Of a stretch of DNA of 64,000 bases, positions 41,052 through 49,863 are shown piece by piece. Position 1 is the stretch's first letter, and every line of letters starts with the position of its first letter. The translations under genes and the position numbers were made by a program. Source of the DNA: Streptomyces humi (GTDB taxonomy: Bacteria; Actinomycetota; Actinomycetes; Streptomycetales; Streptomycetaceae); contig NZ_LBMU02000043.1 in the NCBI RefSeq assembly GCF_001005085.2, positions 1 to 64,000 on the forward strand, given 5' to 3'. The notes below the pieces were generated by a model. The model ran no database searches, was not told where the DNA came from, and worked only from the letters and a program-made list of their open reading frames with translations.

Positions 41052-42890
41052 ATGTGTGGCATCACCGGCTGGGTCTCCTTCGACCGTGACCTCACCACCG
41101 AGACGCACGCATTGGATGCGATGACGGAGACCATGGCCTGCCGCGGCCCCGACGACCGGGGCACCTGGAGCGAGGGCCCCGCCGCCCTGGGCCACCGCCG
41201 GCTCGCCATCATCGACCTGCCCGGCGGCCGCCAGCCCATGACCGTCCGCACCCCGGAGGGCACGGTCGCGATGGTCTACTCCGGCGAGGCCTACAACTTC
41301 ACCGAACTGCGCCGCGAACTCGTCGGCCGGGGCCACGAGTTCACCACCGACTCCGACACCGAGGTCGTCCTGCGCGGCTATGTGGAGTGGGGCGACACCA
41401 TCGCCGAACGGCTGAACGGCATGTACGCCTTCGCCGTCTGGGACGGCCGCCACGACAAGCTCGTCATGATCCGCGACCGCATGGGCATCAAGCCCTTCTA
41501 CATGTATCCCACCCCGGACGGCGTCCTGTTCGGCTCCGAGCCGAAGGCGATCCTGGCCAACCCGCTGGTCCGCCCCCGGGTCGCCCTGAGCGGTCTGCGC
41601 GAGCTGTTCACCATGGTCAAGACCCCCGGACAGGCCGTCTGGGAGGGCATGCGGGAGGTCGAACCGGGCACCGTCGTCACCGTCGACCGCCGCGGTCCGC
41701 GCATCCGCACGTACTGGCGTCTGGAGACCCGCCCGCACCTCGACGACCGCGACACCACCGTGGCCACCGTCCGTGAACTCCTCGACGACATCGTGCGCCG
41801 CCAGCTGGTCGCCGACGTACCCCGCTGCACCCTGCTCTCCGGCGGCCTCGACTCCTCCGCGATGACCGCGCTCGCCGCCCGGCAGCTCGCCGCGCGGGGC
41901 GAGAAGGTCCGCAGCTTCGCCGTGGACTTCGTCGGCCAGACCGAGAACTTCGTCGCCGACGAACTGCGCGGCACCCCCGACACGCCCTTCGTGCACGACG
42001 TGGCCCGCCTCGCCCGCACCGACCACCAGGACATCGTCCTCGACGCGAGCAGCCTCGCCGACCCCGCCGTCCGGGAGCGGGTGATCCGGGCCCGCGACCT
42101 GCCGGCCGGGTTCGGCGACATGGACGCCTCGCTCCTGCTGCTGTTCAGGGCCGTACGCGACCAGTCCACCGTCGCCCTGTCCGGGGAGTCCGCCGACGAG
42201 GTGTTCGGCGGCTACCTTCAGTTCTTCGACGAGGGGGCCCGCAACGCCGACACCTTCCCCTGGCTGTTCCAGTTCGCCCGGCACTTCGGCGACGACTCCG
42301 ACGTGCTGCGCACGGACCTCGCCAAGGCGCTCGACCTGGAGTCCTACATCGCCGACTCCTACCACTCCGCCGCCTCCGCCGTCCAACGCCTCGACGGCGA
42401 GAGCGACTTCGAGTACCGCATGCGCCGGATGAGCCACCTGCACCTCACCCGTTTCGTCCGCGTCCTGCTCGACCGCAAGGACCGGATGAGCATGGCCGTC
42501 GGCCTTGAGGTACGGGTGCCGTTCTGCGACCACCGCCTCGTCGAGTACGTCTACAACGCGCCCTGGGCGCTGAAATCCTTCGACGGCCGGGAGAAGACCC
42601 TGCTGCGCGAGGCCACTCGGGACGTCCTGCCGCAGTCCGTGTACGACCGGGTCAAGAGTCCCTACCCCTCCACCCAGGACCCGGAGTACGGCCGGGCCCT
42701 CCAGGACCAGGTCAAGGACCTGGTCGCGCGTCCCGACCACCGGGTCTTCGAACTCGTCGACCGCGAGAAGGCGGACCGGGCGGCCCACCTGCCCCGACTC
42801 GCCGGCCAGGCGGCCCGGCGCGGCCTGGAACGCACCCTCGACCTGGCCCACTGGCTCGACCTCTACGACCCGGAACTCACCCTCTCCTGA
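41052..42890 (+). CDS. asnB: Glutamine-hydrolysing asparagine synthetase
   Basis: A 612-residue AsnB-type enzyme. Cys2 after the initiator Met is the class II glutamine amidotransferase nucleophile (MCGITGWVSF). The N-terminal domain has RGPDDRG, HRRLAIIDL and the glutamine-binding SGEAYNFTELR. The C-terminal ATP-pyrophosphatase domain has SGGLDSS (near residue 262) and SGESADEVFGGYLQF. It makes asparagine from aspartate, ATP and glutamine. Because AsnB homologues in Streptomyces also modify natural products or cell-wall peptides, the primary-metabolism assignment is likely but not proven. It ends against a convergent exopeptidase gene across a strong hairpin. Confidence 0.9.
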   Translation: MCGITGWVSFDRDLTTETHALDAMTETMACRGPDDRGTWSEGPAALGHRRLAIIDLPGGRQPMTVRTPEGTVAMVYSGEAYNFTELRRELVGRGHEFTTDSDTEVVLRGYVEWGDTIAERLNGMYAFAVWDGRHDKLVMIRDRMGIKPFYMYPTPDGVLFGSEPKAILANPLVRPRVALSGLRELFTMVKTPGQAVWEGMREVEPGTVVTVDRRGPRIRTYWRLETRPHLDDRDTTVATVRELLDDIVRRQLVADVPRCTLLSGGLDSSAMTALAARQLAARGEKVRSFAVDFVGQTENFVADELRGTPDTPFVHDVARLARTDHQDIVLDASSLADPAVRERVIRARDLPAGFGDMDASLLLLFRAVRDQSTVALSGESADEVFGGYLQFFDEGARNADTFPWLFQFARHFGDDSDVLRTDLAKALDLESYIADSYHSAASAVQRLDGESDFEYRMRRMSHLHLTRFVRVLLDRKDRMSMAVGLEVRVPFCDHRLVEYVYNAPWALKSFDGREKTLLREATRDVLPQSVYDRVKSPYPSTQDPEYGRALQDQVKDLVARPDHRVFELVDREKADRAAHLPRLAGQAARRGLERTLDLAHWLDLYDPELTLS

Positions 42891-42914
42891 GGCTCCTGAG
42901 GCTCCTGAGGCTCC
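42888..42914. repeat. Three 9-bp tandem repeats at the asnB stop
   Basis: TGAGGCTCC occurs three times in tandem, the first TGA being the stop codon. The last copy forms the left arm of the hairpin at 42905-42936. Confidence 0.7.
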
Positions 42915-42936
42915 TGGGATCCCGGAGGAGCCTCAG
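42905..42936. terminator. Bidirectional hairpin between asnB and exopeptidase
   Basis: CTGAGGCTCC, a 12-base loop, GGAGCCTCAG: a perfect 10-bp stem, with an inner GGGATCCC palindrome. The right arm contains the stop codon of the leftward gene. Confidence 0.7.
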
Positions 42937-44567
42937 TCCGACGAGCCGCCGCCGGCGCGCCCGGCGGCGGTGTCCGGCGGGCAGGAGCTGCCGTCGGCCG
43001 GCAGCGTGCCGTACAGCAGGAAGTCGTCGACCTTGCCGTGCACGCACCTGGAGGACGTGTAACCGGTGTGGCCGTCGGCCCTGTTGTCCAGCACCACGGC
43101 CGACGGCCCCAGCCGCTTCGCGGTCTCGATCGTCCAGCGGTACGGCGTCGCCGGGTCACCGCGCGTCCCCACCAGGAGCATCCGCGCCGAGGGCACGTTT
43201 TTTACCTGGTCCCGGATGAAGTCCGTGCCGCGCGGCCGGCCGTAGCACAGCAGCACCTGGGTCAGCCGGAACCGGCCGAACACCGGGGACGCCTGCTGGT
43301 ACTCCCGGTTCAGCCGGGCGACGTCCTGGGAGAGCCGCTCGGCGCTCGGCCGGTCCGGGTCGTCGGCGCAGTTGATCGCCATCAACGCCGCGGACAGGTT
43401 GTCCACGGGCACGTCCTGGCCGGCCACCAGCCCGCCGCTCCCCGTCTTCGGCGACTTCCGCACGAGCGGCACGGCGTAGCCGCCGGAGGCGAAGTTCTGC
43501 ACACCCCGGGTGTCCCCGTCCTCCGTCAGCGAGGCCAGCGCCCGCGCGAGCAGCGGCCACAGATCCTTGCTGTACAGCCCCTCACCGATGGCGCCCACCA
43601 GGTCCTGGCCGGTGAAGGAGCCGCCGAAGTCGGACGGCACCGGGTCCTTGTCGAGCGAGCGCACCAGCTGGACGACCGCGTCCCCGGCCTTGCGCCGGTC
43701 CTGGCCGAAGGGACAGGCGAGGTCGGTGACACACCAGTCGAGGAAGTCGTCCAGCGCGGTCTGCTGGCCCTGGGCGCCGGCCACACCCTGCTGGGCCAGC
43801 GACTCGGTCAGGGTGTCCACGCCGTCCAGCGCCATCCGGCCCACGTTGTGCGGGAACTGCGCCGCGTACACCGCGCCGAGCTTGGTGCCGTAGGAGAAGC
43901 CCAGATAGTTCAGCTTCCGGTCGCCGAGCGCCTGGCGGATGACGTCCAGGTCCCGGGAGGCGTTCACGGTGCCTATGTGGGCCAGCACGGGACCGGAGTG
44001 CTCGGTGCACCGTACGACCAGCTGCTTGAGCTGCTTCATCAGGGCCTGCGGCCGGGTGACGTCGGGAGGGTCGGCCGAGCCGCGGTCGTCGGAGGGCCCG
44101 CCGGTGCCGTCGCCGCAGCTGACGGGGGAGGAGCGGCCGACGCCGCGGGGATCGAAGCCGACCACGTCGTAGCCGTTGGTGAGGCTCATGAACTCCTTGC
44201 CGGAGAGCCCCAGCTCGCTGACGCCGGAGCCGCCCGGGCCGCCGAAGTTCAGCAGGACCGAGCCCCGTGACCTGCCCGTCGCCCGGTAGCGGGACAGTGC
44301 CAGGTCGAGGGTGCCCCGGTCCGGCCTCGCGTAGTCGAGCGGGACGGTGACCTTGGCGCACTGCATGTCCTTGGGCAGTTGCTCGTCCTGGCACGCCGTC
44401 CACCGGGCCTTCTGCCGGTAGAACCGGGTCAGGTCCGGCTGTCCGCCGTCCGCGGCCGAGGCCGTCGCCGGGAGGGTGGGCAGTCCCGCGCCGAGCAGAG
44501 CCAGCGTGACGGCTCCGGCGCCGACGCAGCGCCGCAGAGCGGGCCGGGTACGGGGCACGGCAGGCAT
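42933..44567 (-). CDS. Secreted tripeptidyl aminopeptidase-like hydrolase (S33 family)
   Basis: A 544-residue exported alpha/beta-hydrolase. Residues 1-38 form a signal peptide (ALRRCVGAGAVTLALLGAGL ending in ASA). The oxyanion segment is LLNFGGPGGSG, the nucleophile elbow GFSYGTKLG (near residue 216), and the acid/base residues are in GTRGDPATPY and ADGHTGYTS. This is the Streptomyces tripeptidyl-aminopeptidase (Tap/SlpD-E) family, which trims oligopeptides outside the cell. GGAGG six bases upstream of ATG at 44567 fixes the start. The chaplin gene is divergent. Confidence 0.88.
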   Translation of the reverse strand: MPAVPRTRPALRRCVGAGAVTLALLGAGLPTLPATASAADGGQPDLTRFYRQKARWTACQDEQLPKDMQCAKVTVPLDYARPDRGTLDLALSRYRATGRSRGSVLLNFGGPGGSGVSELGLSGKEFMSLTNGYDVVGFDPRGVGRSSPVSCGDGTGGPSDDRGSADPPDVTRPQALMKQLKQLVVRCTEHSGPVLAHIGTVNASRDLDVIRQALGDRKLNYLGFSYGTKLGAVYAAQFPHNVGRMALDGVDTLTESLAQQGVAGAQGQQTALDDFLDWCVTDLACPFGQDRRKAGDAVVQLVRSLDKDPVPSDFGGSFTGQDLVGAIGEGLYSKDLWPLLARALASLTEDGDTRGVQNFASGGYAVPLVRKSPKTGSGGLVAGQDVPVDNLSAALMAINCADDPDRPSAERLSQDVARLNREYQQASPVFGRFRLTQVLLCYGRPRGTDFIRDQVKNVPSARMLLVGTRGDPATPYRWTIETAKRLGPSAVVLDNRADGHTGYTSSRCVHGKVDDFLLYGTLPADGSSCPPDTAAGRAGGGSSD

Positions 44568-44848
44568 CGGGGGCCTCCAGGAACACTCCGTGACGGACCG
44601 GGTACAGGGCTTTCGCCCACCATAAGCACGCCACGCGGGGCCCCGCCTCCCGGCGGGCGGACCGCGCCGGGGTGCCGTACTCTGCGCCGCTTCGCCGCCT
44701 TCAGGCTCCTTGCGCGTTTTGCCTGCGGTTCGAGAGCGATGTAGCTCGATGGGGTGAAACGCGCATAAGCCATAACCCGTATGTGGCGTACGCGGTTTTA
44801 ACCGTTGCGGGCGAGCGCCCGTAATCATGTCTGGAAGGCAGGGCACCT
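44568..44848. promoter_or_regulatory. Divergent promoter region, exopeptidase and chaplin
   Basis: A 281-bp gap, AT-richer near 44755-44810 (ATAACCCGTATGTGG, GGTTTTAACCGTT). Just before the chaplin start is a hairpin GCGGGCG-AG-CGCCCGT. GGAAGG lies about 11 bases before the chaplin ATG. I could not fit a clear developmental sigma-factor consensus by eye. Confidence 0.4.
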
Positions 44849-45538
44849 ATGAAACGGGTTACCCGAAACGGTGTGATCGCCGTCGCCGCCGCCTCCGGGG
44901 CGATGGCCGTGGCGGTCCCCGCCTGGGCCGACTCCGGTGCGGACGCGACCGCGGCCGGTTCGCCCGGGGTGATCTCCGGCAACGGCGTCCAGCTGCCGGT
45001 GCACGTTCCGGTGAACGTGTGCGGGAACACCGTGAACGTGGTGGGGCTGCTGAATCCGGCGGCCGGCAACGCCTGCGCGAACGAGGGCGGCGGCGCCGAA
45101 GCCGGCACGTCCGGCGGTTCGGCCACGACCGGTGGCGCGTCCGCGCGGGGCACCGAGCAGGACTCGCCCGGGGTGATCTCCGGCAACGGTGTCCAGCTGC
45201 CGGTCGATCTCCCGGTGAACGTCAGCGGCAACAGCGTCGACGTGGTCGGCGTCCTCAACCCGGCCCTCGGCAACACCTCGGTGAACACCTCCGGCGACCA
45301 CCCGAGCCCGCCGAAGACGACCCCGAGGCCCAGCGCGCCCGCTCCGGAGCCGCCCGTCGCGGCGCCGCCGAAGAAGCGGCCGGCCCCCCGGTCGCACCCC
45401 GCCGCGCCGCCGGTCACGGACGCCACCCTCGCCCACACCGGGACGGACCTGACCGGCCCCGCCGCCGGGGTCGGCGCGGCGCTGCTGCTCACCGGCACCG
45501 TTCTGCACCGGCGCTTCCGTCCGGGCCGGACCCGCTGA
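44849..45538 (+). CDS. Long chaplin with two chaplin domains and sortase signal
   Basis: A 229-residue secreted hydrophobic protein. After a signal peptide (to AWA, residue 27) come two chaplin domains, each beginning SPGVISGNGVQLPV: one at ~38-78 with the usual Cys pair (VNVCGNTVNVVGLLN...GNACAN) and one at ~106-146 in which both Cys positions are Ser (VNVSGNSVDVVGVLNPALGN). A Pro-rich wall-spanning region, the sortase motif LAHTG (LAXTG), a hydrophobic segment and an Arg-rich tail follow. Long chaplins are anchored to peptidoglycan and help coat aerial hyphae. The member (ChpA-C type) cannot be told apart. Confidence 0.92.
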   Translation: MKRVTRNGVIAVAAASGAMAVAVPAWADSGADATAAGSPGVISGNGVQLPVHVPVNVCGNTVNVVGLLNPAAGNACANEGGGAEAGTSGGSATTGGASARGTEQDSPGVISGNGVQLPVDLPVNVSGNSVDVVGVLNPALGNTSVNTSGDHPSPPKTTPRPSAPAPEPPVAAPPKKRPAPRSHPAAPPVTDATLAHTGTDLTGPAAGVGAALLLTGTVLHRRFRPGRTR

Positions 45539-45620
45539 CCGCCGCCGTGTGACACGCGGCCGGCCCGAAGCGACGCGACCGGACAGGCCCCACCGAACCC
45601 AACCGGCGGGGCCTGCCCCG

Positions 45621-46002
45621 TCCCCACCGGACGAGACCGAGCCGTCCCCACCGGGTGCGGGCGAGCCGTCCCCACCGGGTGCGGCCGAGCCGTCCCCACC
45701 GGACGAGACCGAGCCGTCCCCACTGGACGAGACCGAGCCGTCCTTGTCGGATGCGCCGGGCCACACTCCCGGACGCGGGCAAGCCGCCCTTGCCTGATGC
45801 ATCCGGGCCGCATGCGCCGGACGCGGCGGAACTGCCCTCGCCGGGTGCGGCCGGGCCGACTTCGCCTGGTGCGGCCGGGCCGCACCAGGGGGCCGCGGCC
45901 GAGCCGCCCCCACCTGGTTCGGCGGAGCCGGACCCACCTGGTGCGGGTAGGCCGGCCCCGACTGGTGCGGGTAGGTCGCCCCCGTCTGATGCGGGCGGGC
46001 CG
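45621..46002. repeat. 24-bp minisatellite between chaplin and GNAT genes
   Basis: About sixteen degenerate 24-bp units of consensus CCACCGGGTGCGGCCGAGCC plus four bases. Six units run 45621-45764, a 22-bp unit (2-bp deletion) follows at 45765-45786, then nine units to 46002. Read on the plus strand it gives 8-residue Pro/Gly/Glu repeats (SPPGAAEP), but the 2-bp deletion switches frame. There is no ribosome site, so I treat it as non-coding or decayed. Confidence 0.8.
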
Positions 46003-46152
46003 ACCGCTGTCAACGAGTGCTCCGTGCAAGCCAGTTGTGCGTGGCGGCGGCTTGATCCCGGCGTGGCGTGGGGGACCGTGATCGGCAAGGATGCTGCGGG
46101 CGCGGTGCCGGTCGCCGTGCCCTCGGACCCCGTCACGCAAGGGAGCGCATCG
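46003..46152. other. Spacer before GNAT gene
   Basis: Carries the AAGGGAG ribosome site of the GNAT gene. The open frame running in from the repeat array is in phase with the GNAT gene, but codon use and Arg/Pro content there are not protein-like. Confidence 0.4.
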
Positions 46153-47007
46153 ATGACCTCTCCGGCCCCCCAGGACCTCGTCGTCACCCGGGCCACGCTC
46201 GACGACTGGCCGGTGATCAGCGGCTGGGCGGCCGACGAGGGCTGGAACCCGGGACTGTCGGACGGGCCGGCCTTCTTCGCCCAGGACCCCGAGGGCTTCT
46301 TCCTGGGCCGGATCGACGGGGAACCGGTGTCGGCCGTCTCCGTCGTGAACCACGGTCCCGACTACGCCTTCCTGGGCTGCTACCTGGTCCGCCCGGACCT
46401 GCGCGGCCAGGGCCACGGCTACGCCACCTGGAAGACCGCGCTGGCCCACGCCGGCAACCGCACCGTCGGCCTGGACGGCGTGGTGGCCCAGCAGGACAAC
46501 TACCGGCAGTCCGGCTTCGAGCCGGCCCACCGCACGGTCCGCTTCACCGGCACCGCCCCGGCCGCCGAGGTGCCCGAGGGCGTCCGCGCCGTCCGCCCGG
46601 CCGACCTCGCGGCCGTCACCGCGTACGACGGTATCTGTCACCCCGCCGACCGGCCGCGCTTCGTCGCCGCCTGGCTGACCGGCCCCGGCCACACCGCGCT
46701 CGTCCGCCACGACGGCGACCGTGTCACCGGCTACGGCGTGCTCCGCCCCGGCCACGACAGCCTGCGCATCGGCCCGCTGTTCGCCGACACCGCCGCCGAC
46801 GCCCGCGCCCTGTTCGCCGCCCTCGGCGCGACGGCGGCCGGCGCCGAGGTGGCCATCGACGTACCCGAGACCAGCACGGCAGCCGTCGCCCTCGCCGAAG
46901 CGGCGGGCTTCACCCCGTCGTTCGAGACCGCCCGCATGTACACGGGCCCGGTCCGGGACCACGCCCGCGACCGGGTGTTCGGCGTGACGACACTGGAACT
47001 CGGCTGA
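46153..47007 (+). CDS. GNAT-family N-acetyltransferase (two GNAT-like halves)
   Basis: A 284-residue protein with two acetyltransferase-like halves. The first (~10-135) carries the acetyl-CoA signature V-R-P-D-L-R-G-Q-G-H-G-Y (R/Q-x-x-G-x-G/A). The second (~145-280) has a more degenerate fold (VTGYGVLRPGHDSLRIGPLF). This tandem layout is common in actinomycete GNATs acting on small amines; the substrate is unknown. The start at 46153 is chosen over a far longer upstream frame because AAGGGAG precedes it and protein-like codon use begins here. Confidence 0.83.
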   Translation: MTSPAPQDLVVTRATLDDWPVISGWAADEGWNPGLSDGPAFFAQDPEGFFLGRIDGEPVSAVSVVNHGPDYAFLGCYLVRPDLRGQGHGYATWKTALAHAGNRTVGLDGVVAQQDNYRQSGFEPAHRTVRFTGTAPAAEVPEGVRAVRPADLAAVTAYDGICHPADRPRFVAAWLTGPGHTALVRHDGDRVTGYGVLRPGHDSLRIGPLFADTAADARALFAALGATAAGAEVAIDVPETSTAAVALAEAAGFTPSFETARMYTGPVRDHARDRVFGVTTLELG

Positions 47008-47078
47008 CCCGCGCGCGGACGAGCGCCTGCGCGGACAAATACGTTGCCGTGGTTGGGCTCGGATGCTGGAGTGCTCGG

Positions 47079-47852
47079 ATGGATCTCCAAGTGCTTGCTC
47101 TGTACGACCGTGACATGCGTGAGGGCGCGCGCCCCGACGGCCCCGGCGCGCGGGTCGAACGCGTCGGCGCGGTGGTGCGCCAGGTCGCGGACGCCGAAGG
47201 GTGGAACGCCGTCCTGTGGTCGGCGCTGGACGAGAAGACCGCGGACGGGGCGATCGCCGAGCAGGTCGAGTTCTTCGGGACCCTGGGCCACGAGTTCGAG
47301 TGGAAGCTCTACGGCCACGACCTCCCGTGCGATCTCGGCGCCCGGCTGGCCGCGGCCGGGTTCCGGCCGGAACCGGCGGAGACGCTGATGGTGGCCGAGA
47401 CCGCCGGACTGCGCGTCGACGCCGGGCTTCCGGACGGCGTGCGGACCACGCAGGTCACGGACGCGGCGGGCGTGGATCTCCTGGTGGACGTCCACGAGAA
47501 GGCCTTCGGTACCGACGGGGCACGGCTGCGGCACCGCCTGCTGGCGCAGTTGGCCGAGTGGCCCGACACCGTGGTCGCCGTCGTGGCGCTGGCCGGGGAC
47601 GAGCCCGTGAGCGCCGCCCGCATGGAGTTGCGGCCGGGGACGCGGTTCGCCGGTCTGTGGGGCGGCGGTACGGTGGCGGGCTGGCGGGGGCGCGGGTTGT
47701 ACCGGGCCCTGGTCGCCCACCGCGCGCGGGTCGCCGAGGACCGCGGTTACCGTTATCTGCACGTGGACGCGTCCGCGATGAGCCGGCCGATCCTCGAACG
47801 GCTCGGATTCCACGCCCTGGGCACGACCACGCCGTACGTCCACGCCGGGTGA
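47079..47852 (+). CDS. GNAT-family N-acetyltransferase
   Basis: A 257-residue protein whose C-terminal GNAT domain (~125-257) has GLWGGGTVAGWRGRGLYRAL (acetyl-CoA loop, near residue 200) and YLHVDASAMSRPILERLGF. The N-terminal ~110 residues are a divergent GNAT-like half. It lies 71 bp behind the other GNAT gene on the same strand, but the two are not close copies. CTGGAG precedes the ATG. Acceptor unknown. Confidence 0.84.
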   Translation: MDLQVLALYDRDMREGARPDGPGARVERVGAVVRQVADAEGWNAVLWSALDEKTADGAIAEQVEFFGTLGHEFEWKLYGHDLPCDLGARLAAAGFRPEPAETLMVAETAGLRVDAGLPDGVRTTQVTDAAGVDLLVDVHEKAFGTDGARLRHRLLAQLAEWPDTVVAVVALAGDEPVSAARMELRPGTRFAGLWGGGTVAGWRGRGLYRALVAHRARVAEDRGYRYLHVDASAMSRPILERLGFHALGTTTPYVHAG

Positions 47853-47859
47853 GCCGCTA

Positions 47860-47879
47860 CGGGCAGCCCCCACTGCCCG
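47860..47879 (+). terminator. Hairpin after second GNAT gene
   Basis: CGGGCAG-CCCCCA-CTGCCCG, a perfect 7-bp stem 7 bases after the stop. Confidence 0.55.
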
Positions 47880-47920
47880 CGGCGCCCCGCACGGCGTGGA
47901 CGCGGATCGCGGTCAAGGTC

Positions 47921-47942
47921 GGGCGCCCCTGAACGGGCGCCC
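47921..47942 (-). terminator. Hairpin after GlsB-type gene
   Basis: GGGCGCCC-CTGAAC-GGGCGCCC, a perfect 8-bp stem just beyond the stop of the leftward membrane-protein gene. Confidence 0.55.
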
Positions 47943-47947
47943 GGAGG

Positions 47948-48211
47948 TCACCGGCGTGCCTTGGCCCGGTCCAGTGCCGCCACCCCCACCGCCGCCAGGG
48001 CGATCTGGATGAACCACTCGATCCAGTCGGGACCCTTGGTGTCGGCCACGCCGAAGCCCGCCGCGATCGCCGAACCCAGCAGCGCCGCCACGATGCCGAC
48101 GACGATGGTCCACAGGAGACCGATGTGCTGCCGGCCGGGGACGACCAGGCGTCCCAGTACGCCGATGATGATTCCGATGACGATGGCGCTGATGATGCCC
48201 GAGATCTCCAT
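47948..48211 (-). CDS. GlsB/YeaQ/YmgE-family small membrane protein
   Basis: An 87-residue protein with three hydrophobic helices: IISAIVIGIIIGVLG, LLWTIVVGIVAALLGSAIAA and FIQIALAAVGVAALD. The pattern fits the transglycosylase-associated GlsB/YeaQ/YmgE stress family of inner-membrane proteins; biochemical function is unsettled. The ATG is preceded by AGGAGAGG. A longer frame to 48394 lacks these signals. Confidence 0.85.
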   Translation of the reverse strand: MEISGIISAIVIGIIIGVLGRLVVPGRQHIGLLWTIVVGIVAALLGSAIAAGFGVADTKGPDWIEWFIQIALAAVGVAALDRAKARR

Positions 48212-48429
48212 TTCCGCCCCTCTCCTGCCGGACTCCGCTGCACTCCAATCTGCCCGCTGGAGACCCGGCCAGTCCCCTCGGGTTGTTACGGCGGTTTTCT
48301 GTTCACCGACCCGACATGCCATGTACCTTTCAAGCAGTCGACGCGTGTAGAAATCTCGAGCTGGTTCTACGCGCGCAGAGTTGGCGCCCCGCACCGCCTC
48401 TTCCCCACCCCCTCATGGAGGTTCGCCGG

Positions 48430-49863
48430 ATGCTTGGATCCAGCAGATCCCGCCACAGACTCACCACCGCCCTGGCCGGGCTCGGGCTGCTCGTCACCGG
48501 AGCCGCCCTCCAGGTCGGCACCGGAGCCGCGCCCGCCCATGCGGCCACCACCTACCGCGTCCTGTTCGACGACGGCCACGCCGAGGAGGCGGGCAACGCG
48601 GACTGGATCATCTCGACCAGCAAGCCCGACCCGCTCTCCGAGGACTCCTCCCCGTCCTCCGAGACCGACTGGACCGGCGCGCTCTCCTCGTGGGGCGTGG
48701 CCCTCCAGAAGACCGGCAGCTACAGCCTGAAGACCGCCACCAGCGCCCTGACGTACGGCGGTTCCTCGACCACCGACCTGTCCAATTTCGACGCCCTGGT
48801 GCTCCCTGAGCCCAACACGCTGTTCACGACCGCCGAGAAGACCGCGATCATGAACTTCGTGAAGAACGGCGGCGGTCTCTTCATGATCTCCGACCACACC
48901 GGGGCCGACCGCAACAGCGACGGTGAGGACGCGGTCGAGATCCTCAACGACCTGATGACGAACAACAGCGTCGACTCGACCGACCCGTTCGGCTTCTCCA
49001 TCGACTCCCTCGACATCAGCTCCGGCTACCCGGCCGCGATCAGCGACAGCACCGACCCGGTGCTCAACGGCTCCTACGGCACGGTCACCAAGAGCCTGAT
49101 CGCCGACGGCACCACCGCCACCCTCAAGCCGGCCGACAACTCGAACGTCAAGGGGCTGGTGTACCGCAGCGGTTACTCCGGCAACACCGGTGCCTTCTTC
49201 CTCACCAGCACCTTCGGCAGCGGCCGGGTCGCCTTCTGGGGCGACAGCTCACCCATCGACGACGGCACCGGCCAGTCCGGCAACACGCTGTACGACGGCT
49301 GGAACGACACCGGCGCCACCAACGCGGCCCTCGCCCTCAACGCCACCGCCTGGCTGACCGGCGCGAGCAGCGGCAGCAGCGGCGGCGGTGGCGGAGGCGG
49401 CGGTGGCACCTGCACCGCGGCCCAGCTCCTCGGCAACCCCGGCTTCGAGTCCGGCAGCACCACCTGGACCGCCAGCAGCGGGGTCATCACCAACTCCAGC
49501 AGCGAGGCGGCCCGCACCGGCTCCTACAAGGCCTGGCTCGACGGCTACGGATCCGCCCACACCGACACGCTGTCCCAGTCGGTGACCATTCCGTCCGGCT
49601 GCTCCGCGACGCTCAGCTTCTACCTGCACGTGGACACCGCGGAGACCACCACCAGCACCGCCTACGACAAGCTGACGGTCACGGCCGGATCCACCACCCT
49701 GGCCACGTACTCCAACCTCAACGCGGCCTCCGGATACGTCCTCAAGAGCTTCGACGTCTCCTCGCTGGCCGGTACCACGGCCACCATCAAGTTCACCGGT
49801 GTCGAGGGCTCGACCCTCCAGACGTCCTTCGTCCTCGACGACACCGCGCTCAACGTGAGCTGA
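48430..49863 (+). CDS. Secreted protein with Gly linker and C-terminal jelly-roll-like domain
   Basis: A 477-residue exported protein. The signal peptide (1-37) ends in AHA. The N-terminal domain (~40-305) starts YRVLFDDGHAEEAGNADWII and has a Rossmann-like core (NFDALVLPEPNTLFT, GGGLFMISDHTGADRN) reminiscent of class I amidotransferase-like/ThuA-type folds. A run of nine Gly follows, then a C-terminal domain (LLGNPGFESGSTTWTASSGV ... LSFYLHVDT) of the carbohydrate-binding jelly-roll kind. The catalytic activity is not recognised. The ATG at 48430 has GGAGG eight bases upstream; an ATG at 48415 is itself part of that site. Its 3' end overlaps the convergent GH2 gene by 14 bp. Confidence 0.78.
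   Translation: MLGSSRSRHRLTTALAGLGLLVTGAALQVGTGAAPAHAATTYRVLFDDGHAEEAGNADWIISTSKPDPLSEDSSPSSETDWTGALSSWGVALQKTGSYSLKTATSALTYGGSSTTDLSNFDALVLPEPNTLFTTAEKTAIMNFVKNGGGLFMISDHTGADRNSDGEDAVEILNDLMTNNSVDSTDPFGFSIDSLDISSGYPAAISDSTDPVLNGSYGTVTKSLIADGTTATLKPADNSNVKGLVYRSGYSGNTGAFFLTSTFGSGRVAFWGDSSPIDDGTGQSGNTLYDGWNDTGATNAALALNATAWLTGASSGSSGGGGGGGGGTCTAAQLLGNPGFESGSTTWTASSGVITNSSSEAARTGSYKAWLDGYGSAHTDTLSQSVTIPSGCSATLSFYLHVDTAETTTSTAYDKLTVTAGSTTLATYSNLNAASGYVLKSFDVSSLAGTTATIKFTGVEGSTLQTSFVLDDTALNVS

Noticed and set aside
41001..42851. 616-codon minus-strand frame over asnB
   Set aside because: Shadow of an unmistakable asparagine synthetase.
45621..46002. CRISPR or iteron-type replication origin
   Set aside because: 24-bp units with no spacers, no replication initiator gene, GC-rich throughout.
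45655..46152. N-terminal extension of the GNAT protein into the repeat array
   Set aside because: Arg/Pro-rich, no ribosome site, and a clear start with AAGGGAG at 46153. The open frame follows from GC-rich satellite DNA.
46068..47852. Fusion of the two GNAT genes into one 594-codon frame
   Set aside because: The first part of that frame is out of phase with the first GNAT gene; each GNAT gene has its own start signals.
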